Positions 45,134-56,379 of a stretch of DNA of 64,000 nucleotides are shown piece after piece; within the stretch, counting starts at the first letter, position 1; every line of letters starts with the position of its first letter. Source of the DNA: Mikania micrantha. Its lineage: Eukaryota > Streptophyta > Magnoliopsida > Asterales > Asteraceae. The notes beneath the pieces were generated by a model, which saw only the letters and a list, made by a program, of their open reading frames with translations, was not told the DNA's origin and made no database searches. The stretch lies in assembly GCA_009363875.1 (NCBI GenBank), contig CM018680.1, positions 73,474,272-73,538,271 of the forward strand, written 5' to 3'. Both the position numbers and the translations under genes were made by a program.

Positions 45134-47204
45134 TGTGACAGTTGCATACGAGAATTACGTCATCAATGATGTGAGCACATTTGATCGTTCTAAATATCCA
45201 CGTTGATTTAATGATTGTAATTGTTACAGATTGATAGTATACGAGAAATGATGAACATGGGCGAAAATATCCAAGTTGAACGACTGGACTCATCGTGGTA
45301 CGCGATGGAGGGGTTGAGCGTCCTCCGCGGTACGCGATGCATGCAAAATATCTAAGATTCCTCCGGAATTCTTCGCGGTATGCGAAGCCCTTTTTGGCCT
45401 CCCGCCGCAGTACGCGACGGGTGAGGCGGTGGAGAAATCTGATCTACTTCATCAGATTTCATGCAAAGATTTTTTCCTTCAAACACTCGAACTTCTTCGA
45501 CCCACCAGACGAAAAAACATCTGCTTCCACCATCTAAACTTAAATCTGAAGCTTCCAAACTCCACGGATCGCACCAGGGATCATTTTTACAAGTCCTGAT
45601 CGTTGTTTTAACCGCAGATACCCGTCAGATTAGGTAATGGTTCGTTTTAACCTTCTAGTTTGTTATTGATTGATTAGATCTTGATTTTGAACGTAATGAC
45701 ATAGTTAGGATTGTTGATTATTTCCTAGATGATGGCTAGGATTGATTATAAACAAAGAACACGAAGTTTTAACGGTTAAATCCTTGTTTTGATCCGTTGT
45801 AATGCCCGATTTGCATGAAATCATACCCATAATTATAATGGTTTAATCCATTTGATTATGACAATGTAGGTGATTAGTTGGATTAATCCTTGAAATGCAA
45901 GGTTAAATCCAAGTATTCCAAACTAATCACAATCATTAACATACTCATTGGAATGATTATCTGATGTTTATGATAACAGTCAGATTAGTATGTTAAACAG
46001 GTTATTACACCTATTTTGATGCTATATTATGATATTTCATGATATTTGGGTAATCAATAACAAGGATTCATCATTCCTAAGCCATTAAATTATCTAGAAA
46101 CTATTACAGTATCATAATCAACAACATTAACTATTTGGTTAATCCGAGACTATTCTGATTAATCAAGAATGTCATCAACTTCGTATTAGGACCTAAAGCA
46201 ATGTAGGTTCCTACATTATCATACATTGTATGATATAACATTAAATTAACTAATTAAAATACTTAATATCGGTTTGATGACATCCAAAGCAATGTCTTTG
46301 ACATTGAACGTTCAGAAAGATCTAATCAATAAGTTAAAACCTGAATAATTCATTAAACATAAATAAATGCAGAATCACCCTTTATTATCAGTTGGGATAT
46401 ATTCTGCTACCTCTATATTATCAGGTGAGTTTCGTACAACCCGTTTTCGTTTTACTCTTTTATAAACATCGGGGTAGCGCTGTGAAACTTTTCAGAACTA
46501 TATGATATGTATCACTGTCATCTGTGTGATTTCATGTGATTGCTGAGAACTTATGGATTTCATGGGATTTTGCCGTTAGTATCTTTATCACAGTATCAAA
46601 AAGCCCTCATTTCCAAACTGTATCTAGTGAACCCGTGTGGGGCCGAATAGAAAACATTGATAGTAATATTGGCTGACAACCCATTTACCTGGAGCTTGCA
46701 ACTCATCTTGGGGTAAATGTTTGTTATCTATTTCCAATTCTTCTTAATGTATGTGATAAGCATTAAGACAATGAGACACCAAGATATTTACCGACGGGTA
46801 GTATCTTCACAGAACAAGAACATTCAGTCCGAAAGGAACTAGACACAGGTCCCATGGTTATCTTGAACTGAACATTTTGAGAACTTATATTACATATCAT
46901 ATCATATTGTGGAACTTGAACTGTATGAACTCACCAGCTTTGTTCTAACATTTTCAAATCAAACCTTTTTGCAGGTAGACCGTGACTTCGGGGAGAATGC
47001 ACCTCACAATCTTGTAGATAAATAAGTTAATATTGTAATGTAAATAATAGTAACGAACCTTGTAATGTATTTAATTTAAGTTAATCTGTGTGCTTGTGAT
47101 ATCGGATCAAGTAAGTCATACCTCATCTCAGAGACATCACCACTATGCTTCCGCAACCATTTCAGTGACATCGTCAACTGGTGACCAGGGGTGGGGGTGT
47201 GACA
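45134..47204 (+). mobile_element. 5' LTR of the outer (old) Ty3/Gypsy element
   Basis: It starts TGTGACAGTTGC and ends GGGGGTGTGACA, immediately followed by a primer-binding site. 2,071 bp. It contains four arm-GTA-arm dyads at 45291-45420 and a perfect splice-donor consensus CAG/GTGAGT at 46422-46430. The solo LTR at 38005-40107 is a close relative. The matching 3' LTR lies beyond the window. Confidence 0.85.
45291..45420 (+). promoter_or_regulatory. Dyad motif cluster in outer LTR
   Basis: CATCGTG-GTA-CGCGATG (45291-45307), CCGCG-GTA-CGCGA (about 45325), CTTCGCG-GTA-TGCGAAG (45371-45387) and CCGCA-GTA-CGCGACG (about 45405). The first and third are inverted repeats broken only by a G/T wobble-type mismatch. 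Confidence 0.65.
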
Positions 47205-47207
47205 GGG

Positions 47208-47220
47208 TGGTATCAGAGCC
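47208..47220 (+). other. Primer-binding site of the outer element
   Basis: TGGTATCAGAGCC, complementary to the 3' end of initiator methionine tRNA, three bases after the LTR. Confidence 0.9.
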
Positions 47221-47556
47221 ACATGTTATAGAGAATTAGGTTGACTTAGAGACCAAGACTATAACCATAATCTTGAATAGTGACACAGAGAGCACTGAAC
47301 ATAACAACTGAACAAAACTTGTTTTGAATTAAGCCAGGATAATCAGGTGGTACAAATTCCCATTATGAGTGGCCAACATAACTGAAATTTGCAACACGTG
47401 TGCATTCTAGTTTAATTTAATTCAAGCAGAACATTAATAACTATATGGACGAATAGTTGTTCTAAGATAGGAAGAAGCATCATATCATGTACATATTAAA
47501 TATTGTTATTTAATATTTACGTCATGATACTGATTAGAGATTTTTATTGTATAGCG

Positions 47557-47792
47557 ATGGCCGATCGAGGCAAACAGTATATTTATCAGAGATTTCCTCA
47601 CGTGATTGTGGATGGTACTCCGAGCTCTAGCTCAGGATCGGATTCGGATCCTTCGGAGGCATCGACTGCAGCCTCACGGGCGTCACCCGTAGTGCCACAG
47701 GAGCCACCAGCATCACCACACCCACCGTCAGATCCTAGACCAGTTACACCACCAGCAGCAGCACAGGTAGCATCGCGCGGTCACTCTCAGCC
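47557..47792 (+). CDS. Outer element extra ORF, 5' part (interrupted by the young element)
   Basis: It starts at ATG 47557 just after an acceptor-like TTGTATAG. It encodes a Ser/Pro-rich low-complexity segment. The frame is cut by the insertion at 47792/47793 and resumes, in the same frame, at 60057. The continuous original would be 241 codons plus stop. It lies between the primer-binding site and gag, where the young element also has an ORF. I do not recognise the protein. Confidence 0.65.
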
Positions 47793-50722
47793 TGTGACAC
47801 CTCGTAATTTCCAGGTCAGCAACTCTATTATTTTAAATAATAATGTTTATTATTATTTCATACGTGGCACTAGAATAAATGCATTTAGTGTGACACGTGG
47901 CACAACAGTCTGAACATACCGATAATTCAGAGAATTATCGCACAACACTCGCACGTGTCTTGAATAACGAACGTTGGTGAACGGATCAAATCGTAACACA
48001 AAAACACTGCACTTAGGTTCGGTGAACCTAATTTAGTTAGAACAAAGCCAATGTGTTGGGATACGATGATTGTATTCGAGAAATACGAAAGATTCGGTTG
48101 AAAACAATGAAATTGGGCTTATTAGGCTCAACCGATCGCGGTACGCGATGGGCACCCAATTGGGCCTTCACGGTACGCGAAGACTGGGCGGGGGAATTTG
48201 AATTCTCCGAAAAGAGTCGCGGTACGCGACGACCGATCAACTTCCACCATCGCGGTACGCGGCGTGTTTCGGGAACAGAATGATTATTTTAATCATCGCG
48301 CTACGCGGGGGACAACATTTGTCAGGTGTCGCGGTACGCGACGGGCCCAATTGCGCAGAAATCTTTATTTAACCAAGATTAATCATTTCTCTGGCCTCTA
48401 CTCGTTTTCTCTCGACTGATACACTCAATCTCGACACTCCACACTCTGTCACAGCCATTTTGCATCAGAAGAAGCCATTTTCAAGTCATAGGAGGCCATT
48501 GGAGGAGGTTGAAGCCTTGAAGAACCCACAAGAACACTCTACCTTGTTGTTCCTTGCATTCTGGTCGATCTCAGCCCCCCTAGGGTTATTCCAGAAGCTG
48601 CTCAGATTTCATTTCGTGGATTTGAAGCCTTGTAAGGTAGTTCTATGTTCAATCTTGCCTAGAAATCACTTGTAGTCACATGCAAGCCATTTAGGCCACA
48701 TGCATCACCATCACCACCATTGTCACGAAATTTTGATGTTTTAGATATGCTATTGGGTGATTTATTTACTGATTTGATGATTCTATAACGATCCATGATG
48801 ATCTTGATTGATTGTGATGTTGATTTGTTGATTTTGTGATGAAATGGCTACTTTAATCAACATGCATGTATGATCTTCAATGATTTGAGTAATTTTCAGT
48901 ATTGAAATGTTATTAAAAGTGTTATCGAGGATGTTCCATGTGATTAGAATGTTGATTATGGTCGAGAAATGTCATAGTTGTGGTTATTACTAAAAATAGT
49001 AACTTTTATGTTACAAAGTGGGTATTCTTGATAAAATGACCACATTGGTATGTTTAGATCTATAAGATATGCTTGAAATGATGTTTAAGAGTTATCATAA
49101 TAGTTATTTGATGCTTAGAAAGGTTTGGAATTGTTAAAAACATGATTTATAAATGTTACTATAAATAGTAACTTTTTGTCACAAGTTTGCAATTTGTTGA
49201 TGTGCATGATAACGTATTGAGTCTAAGATGCTTATCTAATGATTTCATGATGATATTGAAAAGTATATGTTATCGGGAAACTTGATTTGATGTTATGTTC
49301 ATAAGTTACTAAATATAGTAACTTTATTTTGTTAAGTTTACGATTCGTCACATGTTAGGTGGAATGATCATGATTAATAGACTATTTGGGACTAATATGA
49401 TGATATTAGATGATGTTGATTGCTAAACTTGTGGTAATATGCTTATTTTAGAAACTTTCCAAAAATAGAAACTTTTATGCGCAAACTATGCTAAACCGGC
49501 TATGTATAACTATGTGCTATGTGATAACATGCTCATTTAGGATAAATACGCATGTTAGAATGATCGGAATATGATTTTATGCATGACTTGCCAAATAAGG
49601 AAACTTTCCTAAAATAGAAACTTGCCATAAATAGTAAGTTTCTTCATGGGAATGATTTTGGTATCCGTACACTTCACACGACACTAAACCGCACATTACA
49701 CGAGCACTTGATCCAAAACCGTCACCAACGGGTCGTTAGGTCAAACACGATCGATACGGTCAAACACGGTCAACTCGACCCACATAACCACTTAGTGTCG
49801 TTGAACACTAACGCGGTCCAGTGAGACCCACATGCGCGAACACAAACTCATAGTACCTATGTGATATAGGTGACTACTAGCCGGCGAGCTACACTACTCT
49901 CTTTGAGCTAACGCATAACTAAACTCAGGTGAGTTTACGGCCCCACTTTTACTCTTTAACTGCTTTTACTCAACCTTGGGGTGAGAATACTATGCAACTG
50001 TTTTAGATGTATGACTGGTATGTTGTAAAACTATTTTTGAGTGTAACCTTTATCGCATAAAGCCCTCACTTATCCTTACCGTCAGTTGTATGACAAACGA
50101 GTCGTTATTACGTAGTACTACTGGGTTTGACTAGCCCCACTCGGCAACAACGTTGACTGGATGTCATAACGAGTGTAATATCGATGTTGATGTCGGGTTC
50201 AGCGATGACCCGCGGAGGCAAACGGAAACAGTCGAGTTTCGGTAAGATGACATGACACACTCACGGATCGTAGATCCAACAACTAAACTTAACATACCCA
50301 GTATATGTCTGTTTACTTTTCAGTCTGTCTAAACCTGTGAACTCACCAACTTTTTAGTTGACACTTTTCGCATGTATTCTCAGGTAACTGATGGAGCTTA
50401 CGCTAGGATACACACAAGGAAGCCTTAAGGAGTCTGACTTGCATATAGACTCGTATTTTAGGCGTTGTGTGCATTTGACATGTTTTAAAAACAATTTAAA
50501 CAATTGTAGTGTCTGTTGCAAACAATTACTTTCCGCTGCAAACTCATGTATTTCAGATGTTTAATATTTTCTGCTGCTTATTGAATGAAACTTGTATTGT
50601 TTTACAATCTGTGTGAATGTGTAACTCATATAGAGTCGTTCTATATGACCAAGAGCTGTGATTCCTGGCCACGTCACACCCACGTGGACTGACACCACGA
50701 GAGGGAAATTGGGGGTGTGACA
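47793..50722 (+). mobile_element. 5' LTR of the young element
   Basis: 2,930 bp, TGTGACACC ... GGTGTGACA. It has a dyad array at 48135-48342, a TATA-like TTTATTTAA (48363-48371) directly after the array, a region of repeated AGTAACTTT and GAAACTTTCC elements (48990-49630), and a perfect donor consensus CAG/GTGAGT with intron start at 49929. Compared with the 3' LTR I found only three substitutions and 9 bp of indels. Confidence 0.92.
48135..48342 (+). promoter_or_regulatory. Array of six TCGCG-GTA-CGCGA dyads
   Basis: Positions: 48135-48149 (ATCGCG-GTA-CGCGAT), 48166-48182 (CTTCACG-GTA-CGCGAAG), 48216-48230 (GTCGCG-GTA-CGCGAC), 48249-48263, 48295-48309 (CTA spacer) and 48328-48342 (GTCGCG-GTA-CGCGAC). 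The flanking base pairs differ between copies (A/T, T/A, G/C) but remain complementary in four of six. It lies immediately upstream of the TATA-like box, so it is a candidate enhancer. The array recurs at about 57464-57672 in the 3' LTR. Confidence 0.75.
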
Positions 50723-50725
50723 GAC

Positions 50726-50738
50726 TGGTATCAGAGCC
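50726..50738 (+). other. Primer-binding site of the young element
   Basis: TGGTATCAGAGCC, complementary to initiator-Met tRNA, three bases after the 5' LTR end. Confidence 0.93.
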
Positions 50739-50876
50739 TTGGTTATAGGGAACTAGGTCTGCATTTAGTAAACTTAGACTATAGCCACTGCTCTACATTA
50801 GACACTACACTAGAATTTGCACACTGATGTTAATTCTTTTATTGAACTATTATGTACTAATCTGAGAATTTACAGG

Positions 50877-51632
50877 ATGGCCGACAACAACAGGGACGCT
50901 GGCAGGAACCCGGGCAAACGCCCAGCCATCGATGACTTGACCGAGGACAGTCGACGTAGGATCGACAATATTGTAGCACAGGTGGACGCGGAGATGGAGA
51001 GGAGGACCCAGATGTTGGCGCGAGAGCGTTACTGGGGATGGCTGCCTAGCCTCTTATTACGGTGGATAGAGACTGAGCGGGTACCTACCCCGCGATACAG
51101 AGGTGATACCTCTGAGGGTCCGCGACTACCGGCACTTGGGATGCCGATGGAGAGAGCCTTCGCGGCTCATGTTGCTGTAACCCGGCGGGAGCTTCGGAGA
51201 AACGCCGAGCTGTCCGACGAGGTTCGTGTTCTTCGTGAGAAGAACGATCGCCTGGAAAGGCGAAGTGACCGGCTGGAGGAGGAGAAGGATCGTCTAGAGG
51301 AGACGGTGGAGACACTACGTCTCCAAGTGGCTCAGCTCATGTCCCAGCATGGGCAAATAGTTGATGTTGTGCAGGAGCACGACGGGCGTATTACCGAGAA
51401 CCGGACGGACATCGTCGAGACGCAGGCGATGGTGCAGGCGAGCGACGCCATGCTTAACGCATGGGCGGCGCAATTTATCGAGGAGCCACCAGCCGAGGAC
51501 GATGAGCCACAGTTCGAGGCCGAGGACCTCGAGGGTCCCGACGAAGATCCGGACGAGGACCCGGAAGAGGACGAGGATGATGATGAGGACGCAGCTAGCA
51601 ACATCTCCCATGTCTCCATGGACTCGGATTAG
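50877..51632 (+). CDS. Extra ORF upstream of gag in the young element
   Basis: 251 residues from ATG 50877, preceded directly by an acceptor-like TTTACAG. Visible regions: a basic, charged N-terminus; a WGWLPSLLLRW-like aromatic patch (about residue 53); a strongly heptad-patterned Arg/Glu/Leu stretch (about 105-165; ERRSDRLEEEKDRLEE) that should form a coiled coil; and an extremely acidic tail (about 205-240) ending MDSD. It is not gag, which starts 265 bp downstream in another frame. The older element has an equivalent 241-codon ORF in the same place. I do not recognise the family; Ogre/Tat elements are known to carry an ORF1 before gag, but this is a chromovirus. Possible roles (structural, RNA binding, chromatin) are guesses. 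Confidence 0.75.
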   Translation: MADNNRDAGRNPGKRPAIDDLTEDSRRRIDNIVAQVDAEMERRTQMLARERYWGWLPSLLLRWIETERVPTPRYRGDTSEGPRLPALGMPMERAFAAHVAVTRRELRRNAELSDEVRVLREKNDRLERRSDRLEEEKDRLEETVETLRLQVAQLMSQHGQIVDVVQEHDGRITENRTDIVETQAMVQASDAMLNAWAAQFIEEPPAEDDEPQFEAEDLEGPDEDPDEDPEEDEDDDEDAASNISHVSMDSD

Positions 51633-51897
51633 TGGGTCTTATTATTTTGGTATTGTTTGTTTCATTTTATTTCCTTTTGGCCTAGACGAGCGGGATGTGC
51701 TCGGAAAATTCGCATTGTACTTTCTTTTCAAATTATTGTACTTCAAGTTTAATATTAATGAGAATGATGCTTTTACTTTAATTATTGTATCCTGATTATG
51801 GTTGTGATGACATAGCATCTGACTTGACTTCTGACATGACGGCTGACTAACACCCTGACTGATGCTAACTGACATTCTAACTTTTCCGTATAGAATT

Positions 51898-54800
51898 ATG
51901 TCCGGAAGAGGAACCGACGCTCGCAGACTCAAACGCAAGGCCGAAAAGGCCAGAATCGACATGATGGTTGAACGAAAGTTCAACAAGGTGCTTGCCGAAT
52001 ACGAGGCAAACCGTCACACTAGCGATACTAGTGACACCACTAACGGACCTCATGGGAGCGTAGCAAAAGGATGTTCGTTCAAAGCCTTCCTTAGCTGCCA
52101 CCCTCACAAATTCCAGGGTACAGAAGGAGCGGTTGGACTACTCCGTTGGATCGAGAAACTGGAATCGGTCTTTGCTATGGCCGAATGCTCGGAGGAGAAC
52201 CGGGTAAAGTATGCCACCGGGATTCTCGAGGGACCTGCCCTCACCTGGTGGAATACGCATGTCCAAACTCTTGGACTTGAGACTGCCAACACTATTCCTT
52301 GGGAGGAGTTCACCGGGATGCTTCGCGAGGAGTACTGCCCACGTGACGAGATCAGAAAACTGGAGGAGGAATTTTGGGTGCACAAAATGATGGGTTCGGA
52401 AATCGAGAAATACTGCACTCGATTCCATGAATTGTGCAAGCTGTGTCCGGCAATGGTGACGCCGGAATACAAGAAAATCGAGCAATTCATCAGTGGATTG
52501 CCCGAGCAGATCCAAAGTATGGTGACTGCCGCTGATCTCTCCACCATCCAACCACTGATTCGCTTGGCACATAAGTTGACAGACCAGGCAGTTGCTCAAG
52601 GGAAACTGCCTAAGAGGGGTGAACACCTGAAACCCCAGGAGATCAAGCGAAAGTGGGAACCCAGCAATAACCGTACCTTCTCACCACAACAACCAGCTCA
52701 ACCCCGACCCGCACCTGCAAAAGTCTTCACTGCCACCCAACCAAACGGTCAGGACAAGGGGGGGTACCGTGGCAACAACCCCAAATGCAACAACTGCTCA
52801 TACCACCATCATGGCCCATGCCGAAGAGTTCGGTGCACCAACTGTGGCAAGAACGGACACCTGGCCAAAGAATGCCGATCAAACCCCAACTCTAACCTCA
52901 ACAAGGATAATACATTGAAGGGGTGCTTCACCTGCGGAAAGCCGGGGCACATGCGGCGAGATTGTCCGCAGAACAAGAATGCAGGTGGCAACCCAGCTAG
53001 GGGTCGGGCATTCGTAATCGGATCTGGTGAAGCCAAAGATGATCCGAACGTCGTCACCGGCACGTTTCTTTTAAATAATGTCTACGCTAGTATATTATTT
53101 GATACCGGTGCTGATAGGAGTTTTATCTCTAGTGAATTTAGCAAATTGCTTGACATGACACCAACACCACTAGATTATAAGTATACCGTAGAGTTAGCGG
53201 ATGGAAAACTCATCGAAACACAACACATCATCAAAGGATGCGTTCTAACACTAGCGAACCATCAGTTGGTGATCGACCTGATGCCAGTAACTCTCGGAAG
53301 CTTCGACGTGGTGATTGGAATGGATTGGTTATCTGCAAACCATGCTGAGATCGTGTGCAACGAGAAGATCGTACGAGTTACGTTGCCAAGAGGTGAGCAG
53401 ATTTCAATTCAAGGGGAACGACGCGGGATACTACTAAACATCATGTCTTGCATGAAGGCTAGCAAATACCTAAAGAAAGGATACACGGCTATTCTGGCTC
53501 TTATCTCCGAACAACCAAAGAAGGAGCGGAAGGTTGAGGACATCGCTGTGGTTCGCGATTATCCGGAAGTCTTTCCTGACGATCTACCGGGACTACCACC
53601 AGCACGGCAAGTGGAGTTTCAGATAGATCTAACACCAGGAGCAGCACCGATAGCCAAGGCACCGTACCGATTGGCCCCTACTGAGATGCAGGAATTATCT
53701 AATCAACTGCAAGAGTTATTAGATAAATGATTCATCCGACCGAGCTTCTCACCTTGGGTAGCACCGGTCTTGTTCGTTAAAAAGAAAGACGGTTCATTCC
53801 GTATGTGTATAGACTACCGAGAACTGAACAAAGTAACGATCAAAAATCGATACCCTCTACCACGAATAGACGACCTGTTTGATCAACTACAAGGGTCAAG
53901 CTTCTATTCAAAAATCGATCTGAGATCGGGTTACCATCAACTCAGAATACAGGAGGACGACATACCAAAGACAGCCTTCCGAACGCGATACGGACATTAC
54001 GAGTTTCTAGTCATGCCTTTTGGACTGACTAACGCACCGGCAGTATTCATGGATCTCATGAATCGGGTGTGTAAACCATATCTCGATAAGTTCGTAATCG
54101 TATTTATTGATGACATCTTGATCTACTCTAAGACTCAGGAAGAACATGCCGACCACTTGAGACGTGTCTTAGAACTACTGAAGAAGGAACAACTATACGC
54201 GAAATTCTCCAAGTGTGATTTCTGGATTCGCGAAGTTCAGTTCCTTGGACACGTAGTAAATGAGAAAGGGATACACGTAGACCCAGCCAAAATCGAGGCA
54301 ATCAAGAATTGGGCAGCGCCTAAGACTCCAACTGAGGTGCGACAGTTCTTAGGATTGGCCGGGTACTACAGACGGTTTATCGAGGGATTCTCAAAGATCG
54401 CGCAATCATTGACCTCCCTCACACACAAAGACAAGAAATTCGAATGGGGAGAAAAACAAGACGCTGCTTTCGATCTATTGAAGCAGAAATTGTGCAGTGC
54501 ACCAATCTTATCGCTACCAGACGGGTGCGAGGATTTTGTGGTGTACTGTGATGCATCAAAGCAAGGACTCGGTTGTGTGTTAATGCAACGCGAGAAGGTT
54601 ATAGCGTATGCGTCACGGCAATTGAAGGTGCACGAAAAGAACTACACAACTCACGATTTAGAGTTGGGAGCCGTAGTGTTCGCACTAAAGATCTGGCGAC
54701 ACTATCTGTACGGCACCAAGTGCACAATATTTACAGATCATAAGAGCCTACAGCACATTTTCGACCAAAAGGAGCTGAACATGAGACAACGCAGATGGGT

Positions 54801-56379
54801 CGAACTGATAGGTGATTATGATTGTGCAATCAAATATCATCCCGGTAAAGCCAATGTAGTAGCCGACGCACTAAGCCGGAAGGAAACAACCAGACGCGTA
54901 CGTGCACTACAACTTACCATCCACTCCGAGCTACCAAATCAAATTCGGATCGCACAACAAGAAGCGTTGAAAACCGAAAACCTCACTCTCGAAGCCATGA
55001 GAGGGATGGACAAACAGATGAAACGGAAGGATGACGGAGCTTACTACTTAATGGACCGAATTTGGATTCCACGCTACGGGGATTTGAGAGAAGTAGTGAT
55101 GGATGAAGCTCACAAGAGTCGATACTCAGTACATCCAGGTTCTGACAAGATGTACCACGATCTAAAGGCAACTTATTGGTGGCCTAACATGAAGTCAGAA
55201 ATCGCAACGTATGTGAGTAAATGTCTGACTTGCTCAAAGGATAAGGTCGAATACCAAAAACCTTCAGGACTACTTCAACAACCAGAAATTCCAGTATGGA
55301 AATGGGAGCAGATTTCCATGGATTTTATCACAAAGCTGCCAAAGACAACAAGTGGCTGCGATACCATCTGGGTTATCGTAGACCGACTTACGAAATCGGC
55401 ACACTTCCTGCCGATCAAAGAAACGGATAAATTGGAAAAGTTGACCCGAATCTACTTGAAGGAAATCGTATCCAGACACGGAGTCCCGATCTCCATAATA
55501 TCAGACCGAGACAGCCGTTTCACGGCTCACTTTTGGAAGTCCTTACACAAAGCACTCGGAACGAGACTGGATATGAGTACAGCATATCACCCACAAACCG
55601 ATGGTCAGAGCGAAAGAACCATCCAAACCTTGGAAGACATGCTTCGGGCGTGTGTAATTGATTTCGGTAATAGCTGGGAGACTCACTTACCTTTGGTAGT
55701 GTTCTCGTACAATAACAGCTACCACACCAGCATTGGAGCTGCACCGTTTGAAGCACTTTACGGACGTAAATGCAGATCACCACTCTGTTGGGCGGAAGTT
55801 GGGGAAAGCCAACTGACCGGACCCGAGCTTGTGCACGAAACAACTGAAAAGATCGTGCAAATTCGTAACAGAATGGCAGCAGCTCGGGATCGACAGAAGA
55901 GCTATGCCGATAAGAGGCGCAAACCTTTGGAATTCCAAGTAGGAGACCGAGTACTTCTTAAAGTCTCACCTTGGAAGGGAGTGATTCGATTCGGGAAACG
56001 AGGAAAGCTAAACCCTCGTTACATTGGACCGTTCGAGATCACTAAACGGATAGGCCCGGTGGCCTACGAGCTACAGCTACCACAGGAACTAAGTAGCATA
56101 CACAACGTGTTTCACGTTTCAAACCTCAAGAAGTGTTTGTCGGACGAAACTCTCGCAATTCCTTTAGAGGAAATCCAGATCGATGAACAACTACACTTCA
56201 TAGAGGAACCGGTGGAAATTATGGACCGGGAACTCAAGAAATTGAAACATAGTAAGATACCTATCGTAAAAGTTCGATGGAACTCACGACGAGGACCGGA
56301 ATACACCTGGGAACGGGAGGATCAGATGAAGAAGAAATACCCTCATCTATTCGCCGAACAAACCAACACCGGCACATGA
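51898..56379 (+). CDS. Gag-Pol polyprotein of the young Ty3/Gypsy element, one in-frame TGA
   Basis: One continuous frame of about 1,493 codons from ATG 51898, interrupted only by TGA 53728-53730, between protease and reverse transcriptase, where relatives usually have a Gly codon. Order: gag; two CCHC zinc knuckles (residues about 313 and 343); aspartic protease DTGAD (about 402); reverse transcriptase with FIDD (about 736); RNase H (catalytic D near 885); integrase with the zinc-binding N-terminus (HPG near 1079) and D1142, D1203, E1239 of the DDE triad; C-terminal chromodomain (about 1436-1488). Together these copy the RNA into DNA and integrate it, and the chromodomain is thought to steer integration to modified chromatin. 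The single stop blocks RT expression from this copy unless read through. Confidence 0.92.

Noticed and set aside
51315..51619. Antisense ORFs of about 95-98 codons opposite the acidic tail of the extra ORF
   Set aside because: They mirror the GAN-rich codons of the sense ORF as Ser/Ile/Leu-rich runs; no independent support.
52104..52626. Antisense ORFs of 147-162 codons across gag
   Set aside because: Shadow frames of the GC-rich gag sequence. The sense strand shows clear gag and zinc-knuckle motifs.
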